Source: Thiothrix subterranea (GTDB lineage: Bacteria > Pseudomonadota > Gammaproteobacteria > Thiotrichales > Thiotrichaceae). From it: DNA of 64,000 nucleotides. The translations under genes were made by a program, and so were the position numbers. Under the pieces are notes generated by a model. The model did no database searches. It saw nothing but the letters and a program-made list of their open reading frames with translations, and was not told the DNA's origin. Positions 24,162 to 32,955 of this stretch are shown piece by piece. The stretch is from positions 87,454-151,453 of the forward strand of contig NZ_CP133216.1 in the NCBI RefSeq assembly GCF_030930995.1, in the 5' to 3' direction. The number at the start of each line of letters is the position of its first letter. The stretch's first letter is position 1.

Positions 24162-24929
24162 ATGGGAAAAATCCTGACGGTGGCGATCCACAAAGGGGGG
24201 ACAGGAAAAACCACCCTTGTATCACACCTTGCCCTGTATGCACGTAGCAAGAAGCTATCTGTCCTGATCATCGACATGGATGCCCAAGGTAATATCAGTG
24301 CTTTCTTCAATGTTGAGTCACCTACAGCCGGAGCATCAGCCCTGTTCCTGGAAGGGCAGGAAGCACCGATGCATAGCATTGACGGTGAAAACTTCAAACT
24401 AATACCCGCTGACAACGGATTATTGGGAATTGAACGTCTGCCTTTTGAGAGTGTGCAGCTATATCGGCAACGGTTGCGCAGCTTCGCTGCCACTTTTGAT
24501 CTGGTGATCCTGGACACGCCTCCATCCATGGGATTCTCCATGCTGGCACCGTTAATTGCGTCTGATTTTGCCGTAGCTCCTGTTATCCCTGATGCGTACA
24601 GCATCCGTGGGGTCAAGTCCCTGTACGCCAAAATCAAGGCGGTACGTAGCAAGTACAACCCATCCCTGAAATTTCTCGGACTGGTGCTAAACCGCTGGAA
24701 CAGCCGGAATTCACAACAGGTGGAAATGGTGAAGAAATTCCAGGAACTGCTGCCGGGACAGTTGATTGCTAATCCACTGGCAGACCGCTCAGCTATTGCC
24801 AATGCTGCCTACGATAGCAAGGCTGTATGGGATAAACCCAACGGTGGTGCTGCACGGGTAGCCGCAGTCGAGATGCTGGAAGTCATGGCTGAAATTATGG
24901 AAAAAATGGGCATGAGGAACAAAGGATGA
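24162..24929 (+). CDS. parA: ParA-family partition ATPase (second replicon)
   Basis: This is a 255-residue ParA with the deviant Walker A HKGGTGKTT at residues 10-18, LIIDMDAQGN near 38 and Walker B LVILDTPPSMGF near 115. The C-terminal MEVM/EKMG helix is typical. It starts behind GAGGA and overlaps parB by four bases. It resembles IncC of IncP plasmids in position (incC-korB-korA order). It differs clearly from the ParA at 2340 and so belongs to an independent segregation system. The variant palindrome and a lone iteron upstream suggest control by both ParB/KorA and Rep. Confidence 0.92.
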   Translation: MGKILTVAIHKGGTGKTTLVSHLALYARSKKLSVLIIDMDAQGNISAFFNVESPTAGASALFLEGQEAPMHSIDGENFKLIPADNGLLGIERLPFESVQLYRQRLRSFAATFDLVILDTPPSMGFSMLAPLIASDFAVAPVIPDAYSIRGVKSLYAKIKAVRSKYNPSLKFLGLVLNRWNSRNSQQVEMVKKFQELLPGQLIANPLADRSAIANAAYDSKAVWDKPNGGAARVAAVEMLEVMAEIMEKMGMRNKG

Positions 24930-25912
24930 AACAGGATGATTTCGGGTTAGGTTCCCTAGCCGCAGAACTGGAAGCAGACACTACCGTCATTGCCGAGTTG
25001 CTATTGCACCAGATTTCCCCTGACCCAGAACAACCCCGCAAGTCGATTGACCCCGAAAAGTTGCAGCAACTGGCGGATTCCATCAAGGCACAAGGTGTCA
25101 TTCAACCGATTGTGGTACGTAATGGGAATGCGTTTGACAGCTACATCATTGTGGCCGGTGAACGTCGCTGGCGGGCTGCACAGATTGCTGGTCTGAATAC
25201 CATTCCTGCTGTAGTACGCGAATTTGAACAAACTGCCCTAGCAGCAGCCCAGATCATTGAGAACATTGACCGGGAAGGCTTCACTCTGTTGGATGAAGTG
25301 CGGGCAGTCATGAAAATGTGTGAGCTTTGTGGATCAGCCAAGTCTGCCGGGGAGGCACTGGGAAAACCCAAAGCATGGATCTCGCAGCGGGTCAAAATTG
25401 GCACTGTTGGCGGCATTATCGAAACCTTCATTGAAGAGGGGGACAGCACCGATGTGATGGGTACTTATCAGCTTGCCCGTTTCACGGAAAAGCACCCGGA
25501 AGAGGGTAAACAATTCATTGAAAACTGGATCCAGCACCCGGAATCACGCGGCAGTTTGCGGGAGAAAGTAGCCGAGTTGTTTTTCCAGATGGACAGACCA
25601 AAGTCAGCCGTTGCTAACCAGGATGAAACCCCCGTATCTGCTACAAATTCCGGGTCAATGGAGGCCGTTACGCCTGTTCAGACCGAACCAAAACCGGCTG
25701 TAGCCACTGTTGTGGCCCCAGTTGAACCCAAGGCAGTGCCTACAAGTGTGCAACAGGACGGAAGCAAACCCAAGGCTGCCCCAAAGGCAGAACACAAGCC
25801 GGAAAATGTAGTCAATTTCCGGGTGGGGGACGAAGAGGTTTTCCTACAAACACCAACCCGCACGATTGTCCTCAACAAAGCGATGTTAAAGGTCATTCAT
25901 GATCAACTGTAG
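24926..25912 (+). CDS. parB: ParB-family partition protein (second replicon)
   Basis: This 328-residue ParB has the N-terminal LLLHQISPDPEQPRK box I, the AGERRWRAAQIAGL box II near residue 78, and NIDREGFTLLDEVRAV. A helix-turn-helix around SAGEALGKPKAWISQRVKIG follows. The linker (about residues 225-290) is rich in alanine, proline and lysine, and its DNA contains one rep iteron (25639-25653, read as SATNSG). The last 35 residues (VVNFRVGDEEVFLQTPTRTIVLNKAML) form a strand-rich dimer domain. It is the best candidate to bind the eight AGTTTTACATGTAAAACT-type sites upstream. Confidence 0.92.
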   Translation: MKQDDFGLGSLAAELEADTTVIAELLLHQISPDPEQPRKSIDPEKLQQLADSIKAQGVIQPIVVRNGNAFDSYIIVAGERRWRAAQIAGLNTIPAVVREFEQTALAAAQIIENIDREGFTLLDEVRAVMKMCELCGSAKSAGEALGKPKAWISQRVKIGTVGGIIETFIEEGDSTDVMGTYQLARFTEKHPEEGKQFIENWIQHPESRGSLREKVAELFFQMDRPKSAVANQDETPVSATNSGSMEAVTPVQTEPKPAVATVVAPVEPKAVPTSVQQDGSKPKAAPKAEHKPENVVNFRVGDEEVFLQTPTRTIVLNKAMLKVIHDQL

Positions 25913-26315
25913 GTTGTCAGAGGAGGATTTCAGACGGACAGTTGCCACCCTGAAACGTTTTAGGGAACGTCCCCAACAAGCAGCATGGCGGGTACTGGTT
26001 GCAGGGGAAACGCTGGAGACAGCCGCCGCTGTACTGGATATTTCCAAAGAGGCCGTCAGGAAATCCGTTGGTAGGGTTGCCACTGCATGGCAACACCTAA
26101 ACCTCTCGGAACTGGATGCCGCCCGTGAAGCCGCTATTGGTCTGATGCGGGAAATCATGCCGGGACAAGGTATCCCAAAGGGTTGGGAACCTGTGGTTGT
26201 TTACCTGCCTCGCAGCATGGCAAAAAGTATCCGTGAACTGGAAATCCAACAACTTGCTGCGGTACAAAAGAATAATAACAGCAATCCTGTAAACACCCAG
26301 ACAGCACACCATTAA
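25899..26315 (+). CDS. KorA/TrfB-like repressor
   Basis: This 138-residue protein starts within the end of parB. Its first 70 residues (CRLSEEDFRRTVATLKRFRERPQQAAWRVLVAGETLETAAAVLDISKEAVRKSVGRVATAW) match the TrfB/KorA helix-turn-helix family of IncP-like plasmids. There KorA, encoded with IncC and KorB, represses replication and partition genes at GTTTAGCTAAAC-type palindromes. The C-terminal half is not recognised. The order parA-parB-korA-like copies IncP central control. It is a second candidate binder of the dispersed GTTTTACATGTAAAAC palindromes. Confidence 0.75.
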   Translation: MINCRLSEEDFRRTVATLKRFRERPQQAAWRVLVAGETLETAAAVLDISKEAVRKSVGRVATAWQHLNLSELDAAREAAIGLMREIMPGQGIPKGWEPVVVYLPRSMAKSIRELEIQQLAAVQKNNNSNPVNTQTAHH

Positions 26316-26740
26316 TGCCGGACGTATACCCAAATCTGCTGCTGACAGGCAAACATGGGCTGTATTCACTACGTCTGGTGGCAGGCCGTCCCGCACAGAT
26401 TGTGGCAGGAAAGCAGCACAAAGGGCTGATGTTTGAAGCAGGGCAGACCTTCTGTTATGTGCTGGCAGGCGGTGGTCAGGCTAGTGCCTGGGTGGTACGC
26501 AACCGGGCAGGTCAGCATTCATTACCGGGGCTGGAAAAGCCGGTGGTACTGTTGCTGGAGGCTGCCGGGAAACTGCGAGTACAACGCCTGTTGAAAACCT
26601 TCAAATTGCTCAAGGATAACCAGACCAATCTTACCGCCATCCCTTTGGAAACATTCATCCAGTGGGATTCCCTGTTGGCAGGAAAACGTTACCAAACAGA
26701 CTGGATACTGACAAAGCTACCTGCTGTTGATGGGAGCTAA
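26315..26740 (+). CDS. Hypothetical protein, fourth gene of the par operon
   Basis: This 141-residue protein is not recognised. Its ATG overlaps the stop codon of the KorA-like gene (TAATG). It is soluble and strand-rich at the start (LLLTGKHGLYSLRLVAGRPAQIVAG) and helical at the end (LRVQRLLKTFKLLKDNQTNLTAIPLETFIQWDSLL). A rep iteron (26751-26765) follows immediately after its stop. Its position suggests a role in plasmid control. Confidence 0.6.
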   Translation: MPDVYPNLLLTGKHGLYSLRLVAGRPAQIVAGKQHKGLMFEAGQTFCYVLAGGGQASAWVVRNRAGQHSLPGLEKPVVLLLEAAGKLRVQRLLKTFKLLKDNQTNLTAIPLETFIQWDSLLAGKRYQTDWILTKLPAVDGS

Positions 26741-26765
26741 CCGGACTTCGTGCTACAGATTCCGG

Positions 26766-27242
26766 CTATCGCTGGCGGGCTGATGGTAGCCCCAATGCCT
26801 GCAAGACAACGCCTACCAGATCATCCCGATCATGCACAATCTTGTCACACGCCATCTCAATCATGGCATTGACAATGGCGGTGGCGGATTCACCGGCTTT
26901 ACGGAAATCGGTGCGGATACCGATGATGGTTTGCCCTGCTGATTTGCGGCTGAAGAAGTAACCTATCTCCCAAGCTGTGCCATCGTCCACCTGCGTCCCA
27001 TCCAGCAAGGCCACCACGATATGGGCATTGTCCAGACCGTCCTTGCAGCGCCGGAATATCTCCTGCCGGGCAGCACTGCCCAACGTGGCTATCTCTTCGC
27101 TCGTGATCAGTTCATAAGGCCAGATGACATCCAAAGCCATGTCCCGTTGTGCCGCTGACTGCAACAGCAATGCTTTCGTCTGGGTGTGCCAGATGCGTTC
27201 TGCTTCTGTGAACAATGGCCCGGCGAGGTAAATGCAGGTCAT
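26766..27242 (-). CDS. Nucleoside 2-deoxyribosyltransferase-like protein
   Basis: This 158-residue protein matches the nucleoside 2-deoxyribosyltransferase fold: CIYLAGPLFTEAER at the start, IFRRCKDGLDNAHIVVALLDGTQVDDGTAWEIGYFFSR in the middle. The D-G-x-x-V-D-D-G-T-A-W-E motif holds the catalytic glutamate. These enzymes exchange bases between deoxynucleosides, and many plasmid or phage relatives are thought to act on nucleotides in defence or salvage. I start it at ATG 27242; ATG 27254 is equally possible. It is alone and oriented opposite to the par operon. Confidence 0.82.
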   Translation of the reverse strand: MTCIYLAGPLFTEAERIWHTQTKALLLQSAAQRDMALDVIWPYELITSEEIATLGSAARQEIFRRCKDGLDNAHIVVALLDGTQVDDGTAWEIGYFFSRKSAGQTIIGIRTDFRKAGESATAIVNAMIEMACDKIVHDRDDLVGVVLQALGLPSARQR

Positions 27243-27490
27243 GCAGGTGTACATCCTTGGTGATTTGGAGAGCGGCCTACTATAGCAGCCCGGATGGGGT
27301 TTCCGTTCACGGTGAATGACCATTTGTAGCAGCAAAAGGACAGGGTAGTCTGGCGATTGTGGCGCAACCAGACCAGGCATTTTAGGGTACATATCGCCCG
27401 TTACGTGACGGGGAATGGATGGCAGATAAGGGGTTGGCTTGTATCAGCCAACAGGACATGGGTTGGGATTTATTCGGGAAGGAGGGTGAT

Positions 27491-28000
27491 ATGCACTGGC
27501 GTGGACGCATCGTGCTGTTGTTGTTGGTAATGGGATGTGTGCTGGCAACCATTGCGGTGGCACAAATGAAAACCCCGCTGCTGATCTGGAACACCACCAG
27601 CAGTTTGTCGAAAGGTTTTTACAAGGTCGAACCCGGTTATACCTACGGTGACATTGTGGCATTCGACATCCCGGCACATTTCCGTCCGTTGGTGCAGGAA
27701 CGCGGCTGGATCCCGTTGTATGACCGATTATTGAAACGGATTGTGGGCAGGGCAGGGGATACCATTTGCATCCACCAGACAGACATTACCCTGAACGGTG
27801 AATGGTTTGATAAAACCAGTCTAAGCGACTCGAAAGGCAGACCCATGCCGCAACTGGATGGTTGCCATACTGTGCAAACTGGACACCTTTGGGTGATGCT
27901 GAAAGACAACCCGTTGTCGCTGGATTCGCGCTATTTTGGGGAAGTGGATGAAGCGACAGTTTACGGCAAGGCAAGCCTTGTCTGGGGCTATCAAAACTGA
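27491..28000 (+). CDS. traF: TraF-type conjugative signal peptidase (S26)
   Basis: This 169-residue protein has one N-terminal membrane segment (RIVLLLLVMGCVLATIAVA), then the S26 layout with WNTTSSLSKGFYKVEPG (the catalytic serine in the S-x-x-KGFY region). YDRLLKRIVGRAGDTICI carries the catalytic lysine, and a C-terminal DSRYFGEV box follows. In RP4, TraF cyclises the pilin TrbC. ATG 27491 is preceded by GGAGGGTGAT. It lies upstream of the relaxase, as in IncP Tra1 regions, but no pilin gene is visible in the window. Confidence 0.85.
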   Translation: MHWRGRIVLLLLVMGCVLATIAVAQMKTPLLIWNTTSSLSKGFYKVEPGYTYGDIVAFDIPAHFRPLVQERGWIPLYDRLLKRIVGRAGDTICIHQTDITLNGEWFDKTSLSDSKGRPMPQLDGCHTVQTGHLWVMLKDNPLSLDSRYFGEVDEATVYGKASLVWGYQN

Positions 28001-28487
28001 GAATGGTGCAGCGTTTGTTGCATCACATTTTGCAGGTGTCCTGCATTTCCGCTGCAAAACCTTTTGCAATCCTGCTGCAACCGTTCTGCGGTTTTTGCCC
28101 TGAACGGATATAAAAGCATACCTTACCCCCGTTGCCTTACCTGCCTGCCCGCTAAACCTCTCCTGTATCAGGGCTACCCAGCACAGCAAGAGCCTGTCCA
28201 CCCAGACGGCTTGCAGTTACCTTGGGTATTCCTTGTCCCATCATCCTGGTGGTAAATACCTTGGGGTCTGGGGTGACACCCCAGCTAAATCCTGTAGTAG
28301 TGGAAAAGATACCGCTCGTCAGCGGTTAGCTTGTGGGGAAATGGGTAGTGCAAGATAAAGGTGTTGTAGCAGGTACTTTTCAAGTCCCTGAAAACCCACA
28401 CTAAATGATGCTACAACGGTGTGTAGGTTTGTAGCTTGCTGATAACAACTTATTGTATTTAAAGCAATAACCATTCTACAGGATGTC
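28001..28487. other. Gene-free region upstream of the relaxase (oriT candidate)
   Basis: No gene is visible. It has many TTTTGCA and CTGCAA repeats (28015-28090), the right copy of the inverted repeat (28239-28266) and a GGGGTGACACCCC-like hairpin. Inverted rep-core motifs TTGTAGCA (28364-28371) and TGCTACAA (28409-28416) and a GCTGATAACAACTT motif (about 28439) follow. Relaxase genes usually lie next to oriT, so the nick site is expected here, but I cannot place it. Confidence 0.45.
28239..28266 (-). repeat. Inverted dispersed repeat, right copy
   Basis: Reverse complement begins CCCCAAGGTATTTACCACCA, matching 23797-23823 in opposite orientation. Confidence 0.6.
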
Positions 28488-30431
28488 ATGATGGGTAAAA
28501 AGGACACTTACGACGACCTCCCACTTCGGGTTGACCTGCGGGCGAAAAAGAAGGGGGAACCTGCGGTTTCCTTGCGCCGTGGTGGTGCGAAGCCTAAACG
28601 TCTTTCCAACCTGAAACCCTCGCGCATTGGTCCCATTCGTGGTGTATCAGCCCCTGCAACCCGTACCCCTGAACGCCTAGGATCCCGCCGGGTGGTGGTC
28701 AAAGCAAGAGTCATCAAAATGACCGCTTACGGGGTTGGCGCTGCCAAACTTCACCTGCGTTACCTTGACCGTGAAGGGACAGGGCAGGGTGCAGAACGTG
28801 AGGGTTTTTTTGACCGCGAAGGGGAGGGGATCCAGCGTCAGGAAGTGGATGCTATTCGTGAAGGTGAGCCGCACCAGTTCCGTTTGATTGTTTCACCGGA
28901 AGATGCGGAACGTCTGGATCTGAAAGCGTACACCCGCAAGCTGATGGGACAGGTGGAGTCAGACCTTGGACGCAAGCTGGACTGGAAGGCCATTAACCAC
29001 TACAACACCGATAACCCCCACACCCATATTGTGATCCACGGTCTTGACCAAAAAGGTGAGGAAGTTTTCATTGACCGTGAGTACATCTCTAACGGTATCC
29101 GCCATCGTGCCGCCGAGCTGGCAACCCAGGAACTTGGCCACCGGCTGGAACACGAAATCCGTGACTCCATCCAGAAAGAAATCAAGGCGAAGTCATTCAC
29201 CCGCGCCGACCGTGAACTGATCCAGCAATCCCAAGATAACCGCATTACCTTTGATGTTGCCGGGGATACCCCGGCTGCCCGGCTGCAACGCTCGCGGTTA
29301 TTGGGGCGTTTGCAGGAACTGGAGCGTTTTGGCTATGCAGAAAAGGTTGCCGGGCAACAATGGCGTTTGGCAGACCACCTGCCGGACAAACTGAAACAAC
29401 TGGGACAATACGATGAGGCGATGACCCGGCTAAAACGTGCAGAACAGCAGTTGGGGTATCCAGCCAATGGCTACCGCTTGCATGATTCTACTATTGGTAA
29501 TCCATTGGAGGGGGTAGTTCTTGACCGTGGCCTTAGTGATGAAATGTCCGAGCGAGGCTATCTCATTTTGGGAAGCCGTGATGGCGTTTTACATCAAGTT
29601 CCTGTCAGTAACCTCTCACAAGAGGAAACCAGGGTCGGGCAGGTTATCCGGGTGCAGGTACTGGAGGAAAAGTCCGTCAAGGCTGCTGACTGGAATATTG
29701 CCGGTTACGCTGCTGCGCATGACGGGATTTACCATGCCGAATCCCATGCAACCTGGGCGATAGAGGCGGGGAAGATTACCCCCGCACAGCAAGAGAGTTA
29801 CCTTCACGCTCACCAGCTCCGTTTGAACACGCTCTCCAATCTGGGTGTGGTGAAGTCCATTGAGGGTAATCGCTGGCAAATCCCGGAAAACCTGCCTGAC
29901 CAAGTGCAAGCATTGGCACAAAAAGACAGCCGTACTACCCGCGCCGTGTTCGTTGCCCAGCACCAACTCCCTATAGATACCCAAGTCACTTACCGTGGTC
30001 GTACTTGGCTAGATGAGCATTATCACGAGCTGATAGAAGACAGTAGGCCGCAAGGTGTCGCCATCAAGTTGCGCAATACTGCTGTTTTACGAGCGCAATG
30101 GCTAGCGGGGCAAGGGCTGGAAGCCGGGACACAGGCTTCCCGTTCGGCACTGGACAACATGGAACGCCAGACACTGGCAGCGCAGGTCAGGCAAAAGACG
30201 GGGCTACCTTTCCGCCCGTTGGCAGCCGGTGAATCCATGCAAGGCAAGGTGTTGGGGGTGGTCGATGTCCCATCCAACCGCCGTTATGCGGTGATCGCCA
30301 ACAGCAAGGAATTTTCCATGGTTCCGTGGAAACAGGAACCCCTGCCGCCCAAAGGCATGAACATGGCTATTGGCATCAACCCGCAGGGTAGGGCGTGGAG
30401 TAAACAGATTCAGAAAGGGATCGCACGATGA
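28488..30431 (+). CDS. MobP/VirD2-type relaxase
   Basis: This 647-residue relaxase nicks oriT and pilots the DNA strand. After a basic N terminus, RVVVKARVIKMTAYGVGAAKLHLRYLDREG (about 68-98) precedes the core HQFRLIVSPEDAERLDLKAYTRKLM. The metal-binding triad segment NHYNTDNPHTHIVIHG follows near residues 165-182. The long C-terminal part matches the DUF3363 extension found in relaxases of this type, with DSTIGNPLEGVVLDRG and LHQVPVS. It starts a tight operon with the coupling protein, RHH protein and TrbB, with four-base overlaps throughout. Confidence 0.9.
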   Translation: MMGKKDTYDDLPLRVDLRAKKKGEPAVSLRRGGAKPKRLSNLKPSRIGPIRGVSAPATRTPERLGSRRVVVKARVIKMTAYGVGAAKLHLRYLDREGTGQGAEREGFFDREGEGIQRQEVDAIREGEPHQFRLIVSPEDAERLDLKAYTRKLMGQVESDLGRKLDWKAINHYNTDNPHTHIVIHGLDQKGEEVFIDREYISNGIRHRAAELATQELGHRLEHEIRDSIQKEIKAKSFTRADRELIQQSQDNRITFDVAGDTPAARLQRSRLLGRLQELERFGYAEKVAGQQWRLADHLPDKLKQLGQYDEAMTRLKRAEQQLGYPANGYRLHDSTIGNPLEGVVLDRGLSDEMSERGYLILGSRDGVLHQVPVSNLSQEETRVGQVIRVQVLEEKSVKAADWNIAGYAAAHDGIYHAESHATWAIEAGKITPAQQESYLHAHQLRLNTLSNLGVVKSIEGNRWQIPENLPDQVQALAQKDSRTTRAVFVAQHQLPIDTQVTYRGRTWLDEHYHELIEDSRPQGVAIKLRNTAVLRAQWLAGQGLEAGTQASRSALDNMERQTLAAQVRQKTGLPFRPLAAGESMQGKVLGVVDVPSNRRYAVIANSKEFSMVPWKQEPLPPKGMNMAIGINPQGRAWSKQIQKGIAR

Positions 30432-32497
30432 GTCAAATGCGTGGCACCACCATCTTGTGGGGACAGTTCATCGTGGCCTTCATCGGAGCCATGATTGCCC
30501 TGCAAACTGCGACCCAGTTTGTGGCACATAAACTGGGGTATCAGGAGGCGCTGGGGGAGCCTGCCTACCATGTGTTCGGGACACCGTGTTACTGGCCATG
30601 GAAATATTGGGCATGGCTGTACCAGTACGACTATTATGCCAAGACCGTTTTCTTTCAGGGTTCCCTGATCATTTATGGCGGGGTGTTCGCCATTTTCATG
30701 GTGATTGTGTTCATGTCGGTGAACCGCGCCAAACGTAACCAACACCCGGATGCTTATGGCACTGCCCGTTGGGCAACACTGAAAGACATGAAAAAGGCGG
30801 GGGTGCTGGTGGACGAGGGGATTGTGCTGGCACAAACGCATGACCGTGAGCGCACCTTGTTACGGCACAATGGCCCGGAACACTGTTTTGTGTTTGCACC
30901 CACCCGCAGTGGTAAAGGAGTGGGGATTGTTATCCCGACCTTGCTAAGCTGGCGGGCATCGGTGCTGGTCTATGACATGAAACGCGAGAACTGGGACATT
31001 ACCGCCGGTTGGCGCAAACAGTTTTCCCATGTACTGCGGTTTGAACCGACCGCTTCTTTTTCGGTGCGTTTCAATCCGTTGTTGGAAGTACGCAAAGGGG
31101 AAAATGAAGTCCGTGATGTGCAGAACATTGCCGACATCCTGGTGGATCCCGATGGCAGCAAGGATCGCATGGATCATTGGGAAAAGACCGGGCATTCCCT
31201 GCTAGTCGGGGCTATCCTGCACGTCCTTTATGCTGAACCGGACAAAACCCTGACGGGGGTAGCCAAGTTCCTGAGTGACCCTGACCGGACATTTTTCAAG
31301 ACCCTGAACCACATGCTCCAATGCAGACATCTGGGTGACCGGGTACATCCAGTGGTGGCTTCTGCCGCCCGCGAGTTGCTGAACAAGAGTGAGAATGAGC
31401 TGTCCGGTGTTCTGTCCACGGCGATGAGTTTCTTGGGGCTATACCGTGACCCGATCATTTCCCGTAACACTGCCGTCAGCGACTTTACGATTGTTGACCT
31501 GATGAATGCCAAGAACCCGGTCAGCCTTTATATCGTTGTCCCGCCGAGTGATGCTGACCGTACCCGCCCGTTGATACGCCTGATGCTCAACCAGATAGGC
31601 CGCCGCCTGACGGAAAGCATGGGGCAGGATGGCAAACCGCACCGTCATGACTTGCTAATGTTGTTGGATGAGTTCCCGACCTTGGGACGCTTGACGTTTT
31701 TTGAAAGTGAGCTGGCCTACATGGCAGGTTACGGTATCCGCGCCTTGCTGATTGCGCAGTCCCTCAACCAGATTGAAAAAGCCTACGGGCCGAACAACTC
31801 CATTCTCGACAACAGCCATATCCGGGTCACTTACGGCACACTGGATGACCGCACCGCCAAACGTATCTCGGAAATGCTGGGGACGGCGACCGAAAACCGG
31901 CGGCAAACCAACTATGCGGGTCACCGGCTTGCACCTTGGCTGGGACACGTCATGGTCAGTGAACAGGAATCCCCGCGTGCCTTGCTGACACCGGGTGAAG
32001 TGCTACAGTTTCCGGCTAATGAAGCCTTGGTGATGGTGGGCGGAAACCCACCTTATCGGGGATTGAAGGTCAGGTACTACGAAGACAGGCGATTTATGAA
32101 CAGGGCAAGGTTGCCACGCCCTGATGCCGCCGAATGGCAGGGAAAAGAACTCAAGGGGCTGGGTCTTCCCAGTTCCTGGTTACATCTGCCAGCCCCGGCA
32201 GTGGAGCCAGAGCAACCGTCAGGCGCTAACGGTAATGCTGCATCAGCGGGGATTGCTGGTGGTGTAGTGCTGGAGGGTGAAATCCAGCATAACCCGGAAT
32301 GGGGAATATCTGTTGATGACCGGCAACAGCCAGAAAAATCAAAACCCAAGCTGGAAATGGATGATGGCCATCAGGATGCGGAAAAACGCAAAATGCGCGA
32401 ACTGGAGCAGCAACGCACGGAACGCAACCGGCAACTGGGCAGGCAGCGGGCTATCGAACAATCACGCCAGCCGAGTGGGGGAGGGATGCCACTATGA
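30428..32497 (+). CDS. traG: VirD4/TraG type IV coupling protein
   Basis: This 689-residue coupling protein links the relaxosome to the secretion channel. Two N-terminal membrane segments (about 12-35 and 75-98) are followed by Walker A FAPTRSGKGVGIVIPTLL near residue 157. A Walker B region LLMLLDEFPTLGRL lies near residue 410, followed by AYMAGYGIRALLIAQSLNQIEKAYG. The C-terminal tail is low-complexity and charged (QQRTERNRQLGRQR). It overlaps the relaxase and the RHH gene by four bases each. Confidence 0.93.
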   Translation: MSQMRGTTILWGQFIVAFIGAMIALQTATQFVAHKLGYQEALGEPAYHVFGTPCYWPWKYWAWLYQYDYYAKTVFFQGSLIIYGGVFAIFMVIVFMSVNRAKRNQHPDAYGTARWATLKDMKKAGVLVDEGIVLAQTHDRERTLLRHNGPEHCFVFAPTRSGKGVGIVIPTLLSWRASVLVYDMKRENWDITAGWRKQFSHVLRFEPTASFSVRFNPLLEVRKGENEVRDVQNIADILVDPDGSKDRMDHWEKTGHSLLVGAILHVLYAEPDKTLTGVAKFLSDPDRTFFKTLNHMLQCRHLGDRVHPVVASAARELLNKSENELSGVLSTAMSFLGLYRDPIISRNTAVSDFTIVDLMNAKNPVSLYIVVPPSDADRTRPLIRLMLNQIGRRLTESMGQDGKPHRHDLLMLLDEFPTLGRLTFFESELAYMAGYGIRALLIAQSLNQIEKAYGPNNSILDNSHIRVTYGTLDDRTAKRISEMLGTATENRRQTNYAGHRLAPWLGHVMVSEQESPRALLTPGEVLQFPANEALVMVGGNPPYRGLKVRYYEDRRFMNRARLPRPDAAEWQGKELKGLGLPSSWLHLPAPAVEPEQPSGANGNAASAGIAGGVVLEGEIQHNPEWGISVDDRQQPEKSKPKLEMDDGHQDAEKRKMRELEQQRTERNRQLGRQRAIEQSRQPSGGGMPL

Positions 32498-32955
32498 GTA
32501 AGCCAGTCCCTTATGCGGCTTTGAATATCAGGATACAGCACGATACCAAGAAACGATTGGAAGCCTATGCTGCTGCCAAAGGTCAATCACAGGGCAGTAT
32601 TGTGGAGGCTGCCTTGCGTGAATACCTGGATGACTCCAGCCAGGCAACCCTGATCTTGCGGGAGCTGGGCAGGTTACGGCGTGGGGTAGGGCGGATGGAG
32701 CGCAACCTGGATGTCATGGACGCGGGTTTAGCGGGTTTTGTGCAGATGTGGCTGGCCTATAACCCACCGTTGCCGGGAGGGCAGAAAGAAGCAGCACAGG
32801 CCATGGCGGCAGAGCGGTTTGACCAGTTCATTACCTTTATCCAGCATCAGATCAGGCAACACAAGACTTTCATTGCCCAAGTGGCTGAAGACAACCTGTT
32901 AAAGAACGAGGACATCCGTGCTTTGCTGGACATGGAAGGGGAGGGCAAGGCATGA
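32494..32955 (+). CDS. Ribbon-helix-helix conjugation accessory protein
   Basis: This 153-residue protein starts with an RHH DNA-binding domain (YAALNIRIQHDTKKRLEAYAAAKGQSQGSIVEAALREYLDD). A helical region (LILRELGRLRRGVGRMERNLDVMDAGLAGFVQMWL) follows that may associate with the membrane. Genes of this kind lie between traG and trbB in IncP-like systems and may control transfer gene expression. It overlaps both neighbours by four bases. Confidence 0.75.
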   Translation: MSKPVPYAALNIRIQHDTKKRLEAYAAAKGQSQGSIVEAALREYLDDSSQATLILRELGRLRRGVGRMERNLDVMDAGLAGFVQMWLAYNPPLPGGQKEAAQAMAAERFDQFITFIQHQIRQHKTFIAQVAEDNLLKNEDIRALLDMEGEGKA

